In this document: piece after piece, positions 1 to 7,216 of the stretch
Layout: the number at the start of each line of letters is the position of its first letter
How positions within the stretch are numbered: the stretch's first letter is position 1
DNA from: Umezawaea sp049997955
GTDB taxonomy: Bacteria; Actinomycetota; Actinomycetes; Mycobacteriales; Pseudonocardiaceae
Direction: 5' to 3'
DNA: 64,000 bases
NCBI GenBank assembly: GCA_049997955.1
Contig: JAEBDY010000021.1
Span: 1-64,000 of the forward strand
Notes under the pieces: generated by a model
What the model saw: the letters and a program-made list of their open reading frames with translations, nothing else
Told to the model about the DNA's origin: nothing
The model's database searches: none
Made by a program: the position numbers and the translations under genes

Positions 1-1
1 G

Positions 2-76
2 TGTCCATGGCGGCTGGGCGACATCGTCGGTGCCGCCTTGGTCCTGCTACACCGGGAGAACCGTCGGACCACGTGA
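2..76 (+). CDS. C-terminal tail of a gene cut by the window edge
   Basis: An open frame enters from the left edge and stops with TGA at 74-76. It ends ...LLHRENRRTT and has mostly G/C at third codon positions, unlike the other two forward frames here. Only 24 residues are visible, so no family can be named. It may be the last part of an element gene or of an unrelated chromosomal gene. Confidence 0.25.
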   Translation, partial: CPWRLGDIVGAALVLLHRENRRTT

Positions 77-189
77 TCAGCGACGGTTGATCACATAACG
101 CGACGCACGGTTACTCGGAAAGACTCAGTGAGTACGACCCTGATCTGTACGAGAGTCGCGATGAATTCGAAGAGGTACGGGCAAACGAG

Positions 190-531
190 ATGATGCCGAA
201 CCATCCCGATCATGTTTATAGAGCAGCCGCGGCTCACCTTCAAGGCGTATTGTCGCGAGTCGCTGCTATTGCGCACGAATGGATGGAACCGCAGAACGGT
301 CATCGATGGAGTCGAGACACCCATGGGAAGTTTTCTCGACCCGAAGGGAAAAAGTGCGGACGAAGCACGATGTCTGTTCATGGAATGGAGGCGTTCGGTC
401 GAGAAGGGTTGACTACGTCCTCTGTGGAATTCCAAACCCCGTGCAACGAAGTCGACGAGTGGACCGAACGCATCTCGGGTTGGGTGCTACAAGTCATCAA
501 TGCGACCCAACCCGAGAAAGACGCTCAGTAG
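190..531 (+). CDS. Hypothetical protein, doubtful
   Basis: A 113-residue frame starting at paired ATG codons (190 and 193) with no clear ribosome binding site. The frame is open back to 91 with a protein-like acidic stretch (SEYDPDLYESRDEF), but no start codon lies there, so the gene may be a truncated or decayed version of something longer. A second frame, 212-412, also reads plausibly (67 codons, charged C-terminus). I cannot choose firmly between them. Base composition is clearly less GC-rich than the chromosome to the right. No recognisable domain. Confidence 0.25.
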   Translation: MMPNHPDHVYRAAAAHLQGVLSRVAAIAHEWMEPQNGHRWSRDTHGKFSRPEGKKCGRSTMSVHGMEAFGREGLTTSSVEFQTPCNEVDEWTERISGWVLQVINATQPEKDAQ

Positions 532-965
532 GTGAGGGGCTTGCCGATGTCAAAGATTGCGACGACGCGCGTGTTCGGATCGCGATGCAGTGACTTGCAT
601 CGAGAAGTGGGCTTCATGGGGACGACATTCGTTGCAGACTTTTCGATGACGGGTGCAGACACGATAACCAACTCCAGAGAGTGGAGGAAAAAGCAAACGA
701 AAATGGGTGCTTTGACAACCCTATACCGAACAATCGCGGAAAGCCTGACACATCGACCCGACGTCAGGGGTTCGCCGCGAACACTTTGCTGCAAGTACCG
801 CCAACGTAGGCGGTCCGCCGTGCGGCCCTCGGCAACGTCCACCACGGCCCTGAGCGACGTAGGGACGTCCGACCATCCCGGACGCGACGTCACGACCGGC
901 TCAGGGTCGCTCAGCCTCGATGGCTGCGCAGCACGTGTACACACCTCAACGAAGGGATCAAGATC
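532..965. other. Gene-poor spacer in the capsid element
   Basis: About 430 bases with open frames on both strands. None has convincing codon bias, a ribosome binding site or a recognisable product. I see no tRNA-like or strong hairpin structure. It could hold decayed phage-type genes or regulatory sequence upstream of the gene at 966. Confidence 0.4.
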
Positions 966-1379
966 ATGATCGACCAGAACATCAAGTCAATCGCGTTGGA
1001 CTTCGCCCACTGGTTGGGCGAACGGGCGGCACTGGCACCGGAGACCACGGCCGCGCTGCTCTGGGAGTTCCTGCACACCGGTCGGGCCGTCGTCGTGATC
1101 TCCGCTCTGGCAGGTGCCGAGTGGGGTATGCGGGAGATCGAGGCCTATGCCTCGACGCTGCCCGATGGGTTGCCCTGCGTCCACGATCTTGCCGATGAGG
1201 TCATGCTCACGGTCAACAGGGCGCTGGTCGAGATCACCCAACGGGACGACGCGGCTGAGGTGGTCCACCGATGGGGCACGACCGACGCTATGTGGGTCTT
1301 CGGTCGTGAGGGGTTGTGGAGCATGGCTGACCGGCCGCCTCCGGAGATTCCGGACACCGTTCCAACGTCCTGGGTGTAG
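966..1379 (+). CDS. Hypothetical protein upstream of the capsid gene
   Basis: 137 residues, ATG start with a purine-rich GAAGGGA about 8 bases upstream. Codon third positions are mostly G/C, supporting coding. The product looks helical and soluble (IALDFAHWLGERAALAPE near the start, ALVEITQRDDAAEVVHRW near residue 90), with no signal peptide or membrane segment. I do not recognise a family. It lies 229 bases before the major capsid gene on the same strand, so it could be part of the same element and perhaps a capsid accessory or cargo protein, but nothing in its sequence shows that. Confidence 0.6.
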   Translation: MIDQNIKSIALDFAHWLGERAALAPETTAALLWEFLHTGRAVVVISALAGAEWGMREIEAYASTLPDGLPCVHDLADEVMLTVNRALVEITQRDDAAEVVHRWGTTDAMWVFGREGLWSMADRPPPEIPDTVPTSWV

Positions 1380-1608
1380 CCCTAACAGCCGATCGATCCC
1401 GTACACTGCAAGGAGATCGCGTCCGGGAGTGGGCACCACTTCGAGTCGCCACAGCACTGTCCAGGCTCTGGCCTCACCGCTGCCCACCCCCGGATCAGCC
1501 ACAGCTAACCCTCTGGCCTTGTGCGACGTGAGTTGCAGTGAACGCGCCCCCTTTTTCTGTGCGGCGCGACTTCCACAACCCGTTCATACCAAGCCATAGA
1601 GGTGGATC

Positions 1609-3159
1609 ATGTTCAATTACTACAAGATCACGAGTAACTTCGAGACGCGCGTCGGCGAAGCGTTCCTCAGCTACCGCGCGGGCGACGTCATCGAAGCGTC
1701 TGACCCCCTGGTACAGAGCCACGCGCAGTACCTCGAAGGGATCGAAGTCAACGTCGCAGAACTGCGCGACCTGATCGCAAAGGCCATCGACACGCGGCGC
1801 GAGTTGAGCAATCTGGCTCAGCGCTCAGGGGAAGCCGCGACCCCCGGTGTTCAGCAGCGCGTGACGAACCTCGCGCGGTCGCTCGACAAGAGCCGCGACG
1901 CAATCACCGACGAACTCGCCGCGACCGAAAGCAAGATCGAGCGGATCAAGGCGCTGGCCATTCGCAACCAGGGAACTGGAGGTGTTGAGACCGCGTTCGG
2001 TGGGTCGAAGCGCTCCGAAGACCAGGCGAACAGCGAGATCCGCCGTCAACTCGACGGCCACGTCTCCCGAGGTCTCATGGTCGGTGAGAACGCGGAGCGC
2101 GTGGAGTCCCTGTGCCGCAGCGGTTCCGAGGAAGACCAGAGCCTCACCAGGCGGTGGGCGAAGGTCACCGGAGACCCCGCATACGTCAGCGCGTTCGCCA
2201 AGCTCATGCACGACCAGACCAGGGGCCACCTGTTGTGGACGGCTGAGGAAAGCGAGGCCTACCGAGCGGCCAACGTGGTCCGAGCGGCTCTGGGCATCAG
2301 CACGGGCAGCGGCTCCGAACTCGTCCCGATCATGCTCGATCCCGCGATCATGCTCACCAACGGCGGCAGCGCGAACCCGTTGCGGGCAATGGCAAGGGTC
2401 GTTCAGATCACCGGATCGAGCTGGAACGGGGTGACCTCAGCGGGAGTCACCGCAGCGTGGAAGGCAGAGCACGCCGAAGCCGTCGACACCACGCCGACTG
2501 CGGACCCCGCGCCGATCCCCGTGTTCATGGGGACAGCCGACGCTCTCGCGTCGTACGAATTGTTCATGGACGCGCCGACGCTCATGCGTGATCTTCAGGA
2601 CATCCTGATGGATGCGGCGGAGCAATTGAACGCCACCGCCTACGTAGTGGGCAACGGCACGACTCAGCCGACGGGGTTCGTCACCGCGTTGGCCGGTACG
2701 TCGAGTGAGATCAACTCTGTCGCGTCTGAGGCATTGGCGTCCGGCGACGTCTACGCATTGCAGAATGCGTTGGGGCCGCGATTCCAGGCTAATGCGCAGT
2801 GGGCTGCGAACCTCGCAGTGATCAACACCCTGGCGCAGTTCGAGACGACCGGCGGATCACTCAAGTTCCCCGAAATCAGCGAAGGTCGGTTGCTGCGTCG
2901 TCCGCTCAACGAAGTCAGCAACATGGACGGGCTGATCAACCCGGCGGCTACGGCGTCGAACTTCGTCATGGCCTACGGGGATTGGAAGGCAGGGTTCGTG
3001 ATCGTGGACCGGATCGGCGCTACCGTCGAATTGCTCCCCGGCTATGGCCCGAATGGTCGACCGACCGCGCAGCGCCACATGTTTTTGACGTGGCGGACTG
3101 GTTCCGATGTTGTGAATCCCTCTGCGCTGCGTCTGCTCGACGTCCCGACCACGGCCTGA
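1609..3159 (+). CDS. HK97-fold phage major capsid protein with N-terminal extension
   Basis: 516 residues, ATG preceded by AGAGGTGG. Residues about 1-45 form a short beta-type extension containing RAGDVIEASDPLVQ, of a kind seen in small phage head proteins. Residues 45-115 are a charged, coiled-coil-like delta/scaffold region (ELRDLIAKAIDTRRELSNL). The capsid domain follows from about 195 with typical family landmarks: NPLRAMARVVQITGSSWNGV near 256-275, and GNGTTQPTGFVTAL near 350. HK97-type capsids are normally 300-450 residues, so this is long because of the N-terminal region. No frameshift or stop, so it looks functional. A prohead protease follows directly, but no portal, terminase, connector or tail gene is visible. 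Confidence 0.93.
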   Translation: MFNYYKITSNFETRVGEAFLSYRAGDVIEASDPLVQSHAQYLEGIEVNVAELRDLIAKAIDTRRELSNLAQRSGEAATPGVQQRVTNLARSLDKSRDAITDELAATESKIERIKALAIRNQGTGGVETAFGGSKRSEDQANSEIRRQLDGHVSRGLMVGENAERVESLCRSGSEEDQSLTRRWAKVTGDPAYVSAFAKLMHDQTRGHLLWTAEESEAYRAANVVRAALGISTGSGSELVPIMLDPAIMLTNGGSANPLRAMARVVQITGSSWNGVTSAGVTAAWKAEHAEAVDTTPTADPAPIPVFMGTADALASYELFMDAPTLMRDLQDILMDAAEQLNATAYVVGNGTTQPTGFVTALAGTSSEINSVASEALASGDVYALQNALGPRFQANAQWAANLAVINTLAQFETTGGSLKFPEISEGRLLRRPLNEVSNMDGLINPAATASNFVMAYGDWKAGFVIVDRIGATVELLPGYGPNGRPTAQRHMFLTWRTGSDVVNPSALRLLDVPTTA

Positions 3160-3236
3160 TCAACCCACGATGCCGCGTCGTCTCTCGATTCCCGCGACCG
3201 AGAGACGGCGCACTTCGTTTAGAGAGGAAATCAATC

Positions 3237-3881
3237 ATGCCTATCGGTTCACCGATCATTCGGAGTACGCCCGGTGACGTCGTAAATACCGGGGGGACAC
3301 TATTTGGAGTGGCCGCGGTTTTCGATACGGACACCCTCATCAACTCGTGGGAGGGGACCTTTATCGAACGCATGAGGTATGGCGCGTTTAGCAAGACCCT
3401 GCGTGAGCGGACACCCGTTTGCCAATTTGACCACGGCATGGATACCCGCGTCGGTTCGACGCCGATTGGTGTGTTCACATCGTTGACGCAAGACCAACTC
3501 GGTTTGAGTGTCGTCGCTGACCTGTTCGACAACCCGGTCGTTGAGCCGGTTCGGCAAGCAATCGAAGCACAGGCCATTCGCGGAATGTCTGTCAGGATGC
3601 AGGTCGTGCGTGACGAATGGCGCGACAACACAGGAAAGCTGATCAAAAATGATGAGCTGCTGGATCTTCTGTGGATGCCAGGTGATCGCGGTCCACTTCA
3701 GCGAATCATCCGAGAGGTGAAGTTGACCGAAGCCGGACCAGTTGTTTTTCCCGCTTACGAGACGACTTCGGTTGGTGTCCGATCGATTGGTCTTCCTGGT
3801 TTCAGCGCTGATCAACTCGACGAACATCGTGATCGAATGCGGTTGTTGCCACAGCGCTTTCACGGATCCTTGCTACGTTGA
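3237..3881 (+). CDS. HK97-family prohead protease (peptidase U35-like)
   Basis: 214 residues. The ATG at 3237 has AGAGAGGAAA just upstream; the longer open frame starting inside the capsid gene is ignored. The family (caudovirus prohead protease) cleaves the delta domain of the capsid and itself during shell maturation. Visible landmarks are GTLFGVAAVFD (20-30), the catalytic-type His66 in FDHGMD, and Ser118 in RGMSVRM. Length matches the family (about 180-220). It lies downstream of the capsid gene, whereas tailed-phage genomes usually place it upstream. It is visibly richer in A/T than neighbouring chromosomal genes, consistent with horizontal origin. Confidence 0.9.
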   Translation: MPIGSPIIRSTPGDVVNTGGTLFGVAAVFDTDTLINSWEGTFIERMRYGAFSKTLRERTPVCQFDHGMDTRVGSTPIGVFTSLTQDQLGLSVVADLFDNPVVEPVRQAIEAQAIRGMSVRMQVVRDEWRDNTGKLIKNDELLDLLWMPGDRGPLQRIIREVKLTEAGPVVFPAYETTSVGVRSIGLPGFSADQLDEHRDRMRLLPQRFHGSLLR

Positions 3882-3893
3882 TTCTGGTTTGAC

Positions 3894-3942
3894 GATGATC
3901 AACGCGAGTTCGTCGAGCTGCATTGACCTCGCGTTGATCATC
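3894..3942. terminator. Stem-loop after the prohead protease gene
   Basis: Perfect 15-base inverted repeat, GATGATCAACGCGAG at 3894-3908 and its complement at 3928-3942, with a 19-base loop. It begins 12 bases after the protease stop codon. There is no U-tract, which is common for actinomycete terminators. A role as an operator is also possible. Confidence 0.6.
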
Positions 3943-3987
3943 CTCGGTGCCGAAGCCCTCGGCAGGCTGCGGTCTGAGTGGTCTCAC

Positions 3988-4017
3988 CTAGCTGCGTCGA
4001 GGCCTCGACGCAGCTAG
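3988..4017. repeat. 30-bp perfect palindrome
   Basis: The 15-base arm CTAGCTGCGTCGAGG (3988-4002) is followed without any loop by its exact reverse complement (4003-4017). A loopless 30-bp palindrome is rarely kept by chance. It could be a protein-binding site (resolution, packaging or recombination site) or part of a cruciform or terminator. It sits between the capsid/protease genes and the regulator genes. Confidence 0.8.
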
Positions 4018-4120
4018 ACATGCATCCCCCTCCGAACGGCGCTCAGCGAACGTTGCAGTGGCCTGTTTCGAGGTCTGGCGATGGCGTCGACTCGGCTACG
4101 TCGGCACCCCTTAGCAGGGT

Positions 4121-4164
4121 GTTTGTGCAGGTCAGCGCGATGCCTCGACGTTTGTGCAGGTCAG
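4121..4164. repeat. Pair of 15-bp direct repeats
   Basis: GTTTGTGCAGGTCAG occurs at 4121-4135 and again at 4150-4164, a 29-base period. Two copies are too few for a CRISPR array. They could be regulator-binding sites or iteron-like sites of the element. The rest of 4018-4310 shows no credible gene. Confidence 0.7.
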
Positions 4165-4310
4165 ATGCATGGGGGGCTTGTCGTTTACGTGATTTCAGGG
4201 TGACGCGTCCACCCTGCCCCTAACCGATTTTCTCTCTCTGTTTTCGATCTTCCGCGAGGTGATCTTGAGGCATCTCAGTGGATCATGAGGACTCACAGGT
4301 CAGGCCTTGA

Positions 4311-4640
4311 TCACGCAGGCAACACGTACACACGCGCGAACCACGTCCCGATGTGAGCCGCGTGGAGATGTCCCGCTAGTCCCCGGTCGCCGGCTACGGC
4401 CATCGTCGCGTGAACGTGAGGAACCCCGTCCACAAATTCGCCAGTGCCATGCATCTCTGCGGGAACCGCATAGTCAGTGATCACATCTGCTGTGGCGTCA
4501 TGTTCCGGCATAGTCGAAATGGTGAAACTGTCGACGCCACCGATCAGACTCACGATTGCGGCATTGGTGATGCCCCGCTCTTTCGCTTGTCTGGTCAGGG
4601 TTTCCATCAACTCGGCGTTGCGCACGTCGATCACGATCAC
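4311..4640 (-). CDS. PPC/DUF296 domain protein (PD1-like)
   Basis: 109 residues from a GTG at 4640, which lies 8 bases after the upstream regulator's stop and has GGAAGG 11 bases before it. A longer start (ATG at 4700) would overlap the regulator by 52 bases. The product is a single PPC domain: IVSLIGGVDSFTISTM near the middle and the His-rich stretches PHVHATMA and AGHLHAAH, which in this family line a metal-containing trimer. PPC proteins bind DNA in plants, but the role of the bacterial ones is poorly defined. Co-transcription with the XRE gene suggests a shared regulatory task. Confidence 0.8.
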   Translation of the reverse strand: MIVIDVRNAELMETLTRQAKERGITNAAIVSLIGGVDSFTISTMPEHDATADVITDYAVPAEMHGTGEFVDGVPHVHATMAVAGDRGLAGHLHAAHIGTWFARVYVLPA

Positions 4641-4648
4641 GTCTGTTG

Positions 4649-5353
4649 CTACCTTCCGATCATCGGGCTGAGGCGTTGAAGCATGGTTGCGGAGCACCAC
4701 CGTGCACCCGCGTCACGCGGGTTGACCACCTCGCGCGCAAACCGTTCTGCTGCTACTCGTGGCCCTGGAAAGCCTTGTGGCGCAACGGAAAGCTTGCTCG
4801 CAACGTCCCAATTGAGTCCGCACACGCGGGCAACCACGGCCGTGGTGTAGAGATCGCGAATCTCGTCATCGAGGTGCAGTGATCGAGCTACGGCCTCAGC
4901 GTCGGTCTGTCCAGGGATCTTGGCGAGGATTCCAGCAGCGTTGACCCGTACCACGGCTGACTCTCCGTCAAGCATCCACCGGGAGAGCTTCGCGGCTGTC
5001 GGTCGATCCACCAGCGCGGCCACGGACAGGTCAAGGTGATGCGTGGTCTGAACCGTTGCCAGCGGGCCAACGTCGCCCCCTGCTATGGACGCTGTCAGTT
5101 CGGAGATCACTGGAGCGTTGACCGCAATCAGTGCAGTGACTTTGAGGAACTCTCGGCGATCCACTACATCCCCCAATCCGCCTACGCCCAACACTCGTTC
5201 GTATGAAGCAACGATATCCGGTGTGGCCGGACGTTGACCAGATTCGATCATTGAGAGGTACGAGACGCTGAAGTGGGTTAATCGCGCCATGGCTCGCAGA
5301 CTTAGCGTGGCAGCGGTTCGCGCCTCCCGCAGCACATCGGCGGTAGTGAACAC
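4649..5353 (-). CDS. XRE-family helix-turn-helix regulator with internal RR-x-FLK motif
   Basis: 234 residues. I chose the GTG at 5353 because GAGGTG lies 7 bases upstream; a TTG at 5368 is in frame but has no binding site. Residues 1-55 are an XRE HTH (SYLSMIESGQRPATPDIV is the recognition and following helix). Residues 65-85 read DRREFLKVTALIAVNAP, resembling a twin-arginine export signal but placed inside the protein; similar motifs occur in actinomycete HTH regulators. The C-terminal half is an unassigned helical domain. It forms an operon with the PPC gene and is divergent from two small genes at 5445-5716, which it probably controls. Confidence 0.85.
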   Translation of the reverse strand: MFTTADVLREARTAATLSLRAMARLTHFSVSYLSMIESGQRPATPDIVASYERVLGVGGLGDVVDRREFLKVTALIAVNAPVISELTASIAGGDVGPLATVQTTHHLDLSVAALVDRPTAAKLSRWMLDGESAVVRVNAAGILAKIPGQTDAEAVARSLHLDDEIRDLYTTAVVARVCGLNWDVASKLSVAPQGFPGPRVAAERFAREVVNPRDAGARWCSATMLQRLSPMIGR

Positions 5354-5365
5354 CTGTGAACACCT
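5346..5365. repeat. Tandem 10-bp direct repeat over the XRE start site
   Basis: GTGAACACCT occurs twice in a row. Read on the minus strand, the first copy contains the ribosome binding site and the second contains the GTG start codon of the XRE gene. A protein bound here would block the gene's own translation start or promoter, so autoregulation is plausible. Confidence 0.7.
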
Positions 5366-5444
5366 CAATGCGTCGGTAGCGGGGTAGTTGGGCTGAACCT
5401 ACTAGAGACGGGCCAAACGGCGTAGAGGTGGAGGTGCATATCCC

Positions 5445-5609
5445 GTGGCGGTGACGATGGTCAAACCCTGGATGCGGCCCAGGCCGAACGAGACACGAAC
5501 CGAACACCTCACGCGAATGTCGCATTCGTGCTACCGCTGTGGACGCGTGGAGAGTGACCTTGTGGTGTTGGCCGCTCATGAGGACCAATGCACCTCGCCG
5601 CAGCAGTGA
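5445..5609 (+). CDS. Small C2HC zinc-finger-like protein
   Basis: 54 residues, GTG start with a near-perfect GGAGGTG 8 bases upstream. The C-terminal half carries CYRCG followed after 12 residues by HEDQC, giving Cys-x2-Cys-x12-His-x3-Cys, a plausible single zinc site. The N-terminus is basic (MRPRPNETRTEH). No family recognised. It is divergent from the XRE regulator and its stop overlaps the start of the next gene (GTGA), so the two are probably translationally coupled. Confidence 0.65.
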   Translation: MAVTMVKPWMRPRPNETRTEHLTRMSHSCYRCGRVESDLVVLAAHEDQCTSPQQ

Positions 5610-5716
5610 GGGCGGTGGTTGACGTCCTCAACTCCAGAGTGGGTGTTCTAGTGGTCATCGGCATCGGTTCATCGCTGGCACTGGTCCTCGCCGTTCGCTG
5701 TTCCCGGCGACACTGA
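5606..5716 (+). CDS. Single-pass membrane peptide, 36 aa
   Basis: Starts at the GTG of a GTGA overlap with the zinc-finger gene. The peptide is one hydrophobic segment (VGVLVVIGIGSSLALVLAV, residues 12-30) capped by the basic tail RCSRRH, as expected for a small membrane protein with a cytoplasmic C-terminus. No family recognised. Transfer-type elements of actinomycetes often encode tiny membrane proteins (Spd/Kil type), but similarity to those is not shown here. A strong hairpin follows the stop. Confidence 0.55.
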   Translation: MRAVVDVLNSRVGVLVVIGIGSSLALVLAVRCSRRH

Positions 5717-5719
5717 CCT

Positions 5720-5755
5720 GGTGGCCTCCCGGTCTCGGCGCGGCGGGAGGCCACC
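5720..5755. terminator. Bidirectional hairpin terminator
   Basis: 12-base perfect arms (GGTGGCCTCCCG and its complement) with a 12-base loop. It lies between the membrane-peptide stop at 5716 and the stop of the convergent gene at 5777, so it can serve both. Confidence 0.75.
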
Positions 5756-5776
5756 TACTAAGGGTTTCTAATAGGC

Positions 5777-6064
5777 CTAGCCGAGGGCGGGTGGGCGGAG
5801 GCGTCGTACTGCCTGGCGCGCGGTCTTCAAGTCGATCAACTGGTGAATCGCGAGCGCGAGAGAGTTATCGTCAAGGTCGTCTGAAAAATCCTGTGACACA
5901 ACAACGTTCGAGTTGCGCCAATGTTCTACCTTGATTACACGGGGCTGCCCGTCGATCGCAAAGTGCTCGAAGGTCCACACGCCAGACGAGACCCGCCCAT
6001 GCGCGCGGGTGAGTTCCACGGTCAAGCCGTCTGTGTCCTGTTCGACAAGCCAGGTGTCGTTCAT
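5777..6064 (-). CDS. Hypothetical protein at the element edge
   Basis: 95 residues. The ATG at 6064 has GGAG 9 bases upstream; another ATG two codons earlier (6070) is too close to that site. The N-terminal part looks like paired beta-strands (DTWLVEQDTDGLTVELTR, SGVWTFEHFAIDG) and the C-terminus is helical and basic (ALAIHQLIDLKTARQAVRRL). No signal peptide or recognised family. It is the last gene of the lower-GC segment before the truncated monooxygenase. Confidence 0.65.
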   Translation of the reverse strand: MNDTWLVEQDTDGLTVELTRAHGRVSSGVWTFEHFAIDGQPRVIKVEHWRNSNVVVSQDFSDDLDDNSLALAIHQLIDLKTARQAVRRLRPPALG

Positions 6065-6140
6065 GGTCATCAGCTCCAGCTATGGGGTTTCAGCCTACGA
6101 CCTGCCGAAACACCCTGACCAGCGCGCTCACCCCTATGTG

Positions 6141-7067
6141 TTAGATTCCTGCTCCCGGCTTGCCCGACATCCCGGTGGCGAGCACGAGTTCCCTGGGGCG
6201 CAACGTGATCTCCTCGCCGTCGCGGCGGACGACCACGGTCCACTCGTGCGCTTCCGCGTCGTAGGAGGCGCTCAGGGCCTCGGTCGACGTCCAGTAGTTC
6301 AGCTCCATCACCTTCGTGTACATCTCCAGCCAGTCGCCGATCTTGTCCTTCGGCGCGAACACCGGCCAGTTCTTCGGGAAGTCCAGGTACGGCAGGTGGT
6401 CGTACCAGACCGGGTCGTGCAGGCACAGCGACTTGTACCGCCCGCGCCACGCGTCGCCCGCGCGAGCGCCGCGCTCCACGACGATCGTGGGCACGCCGAG
6501 CTGCCGCAGCCGCGCGCCCAGCGCGATGCCGCCCTGCCCGCCACCGATGACCAGCGTGTGCGGCTGCGTCGTGCGGCCCAGCTCCTCGGCCTCGGCGGTC
6601 CGCTGCTCCAGCCACGTCTTCCGGTTCGGGTTCGCGCCGTGCTCGGCGCCCTTCGGCCGCCTGCCGTTCAGCGGCTCCTCGTGGCCGATCAGCTCGTTCA
6701 TGGTGGTGAGCAGCGTCCACGCCAGCCCGTCCCGCAGCCTCACCTGCCCGACGCACCGCCCGACGGCCGTCTCGAACGCGATCCACGACTCGACCACGCC
6801 GTCGCCCCCGGTCGGCTCACCCAGGTCGTCGGCGACGCGGAACGCGTGCGGGTGCACCCGGTCCACCGTGGCGGCGAGCATGTCCCGCACGCCGTCGCGG
6901 CCCTCGACCGTGACGATGTTCCAGGTGAACGCGACCAGGTCGCGCCAGTAGCACTCCTCACCGAACAGCACCGCCACCGCGTCCGGGTCACCGGTCGCGA
7001 GGGCCGACTCGAAGTCGGCGAGCCACGTCGTGACCTTCGCGGTCGCGTCGGTCTGGGTCTCGGTCAT
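6141..7067 (-). pseudogene. Truncated flavin-containing monooxygenase (5' half only)
   Basis: ATG at 7067 with GGAG 7 bases upstream. Residues 1-140 are an NTF2/SnoaL-like domain (WLADFESALATGDPDAVAVL). From about 170 a Rossmann FAD site appears (LVIGGGQGGIALGARL), then the FMO region WYDHLPYLDFPKNWPVF and LATGMSGKP. The reading frame then becomes GAGI and stops. Relatives of this fused type run to about 600 residues, so roughly half, including the NADPH-binding part, is missing. The break coincides with the change to lower-GC sequence, so insertion or deletion by the capsid element is the likely cause. Confidence 0.85.
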
Positions 7068-7216
7068 CAGGCGACTCCTGTTCTCCGGGTGACCTCGAAC
7101 GGGCCGGCGGGCGGAACTGTGTCGCGGGTCACTCCCTGAGTGTCGCCCCGCAGCGCCACCGACACCACGGTCGAGTGACGGTTGGATGAACCGACTGCTC
7201 CAGGAGGGACACCGAC

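Noticed and set aside
4121..4164. Two-copy 29-bp period as a minimal CRISPR
   Set aside because: The repeat is only 15 bp with a 14-bp gap and two copies, so a regulator site is more likely.
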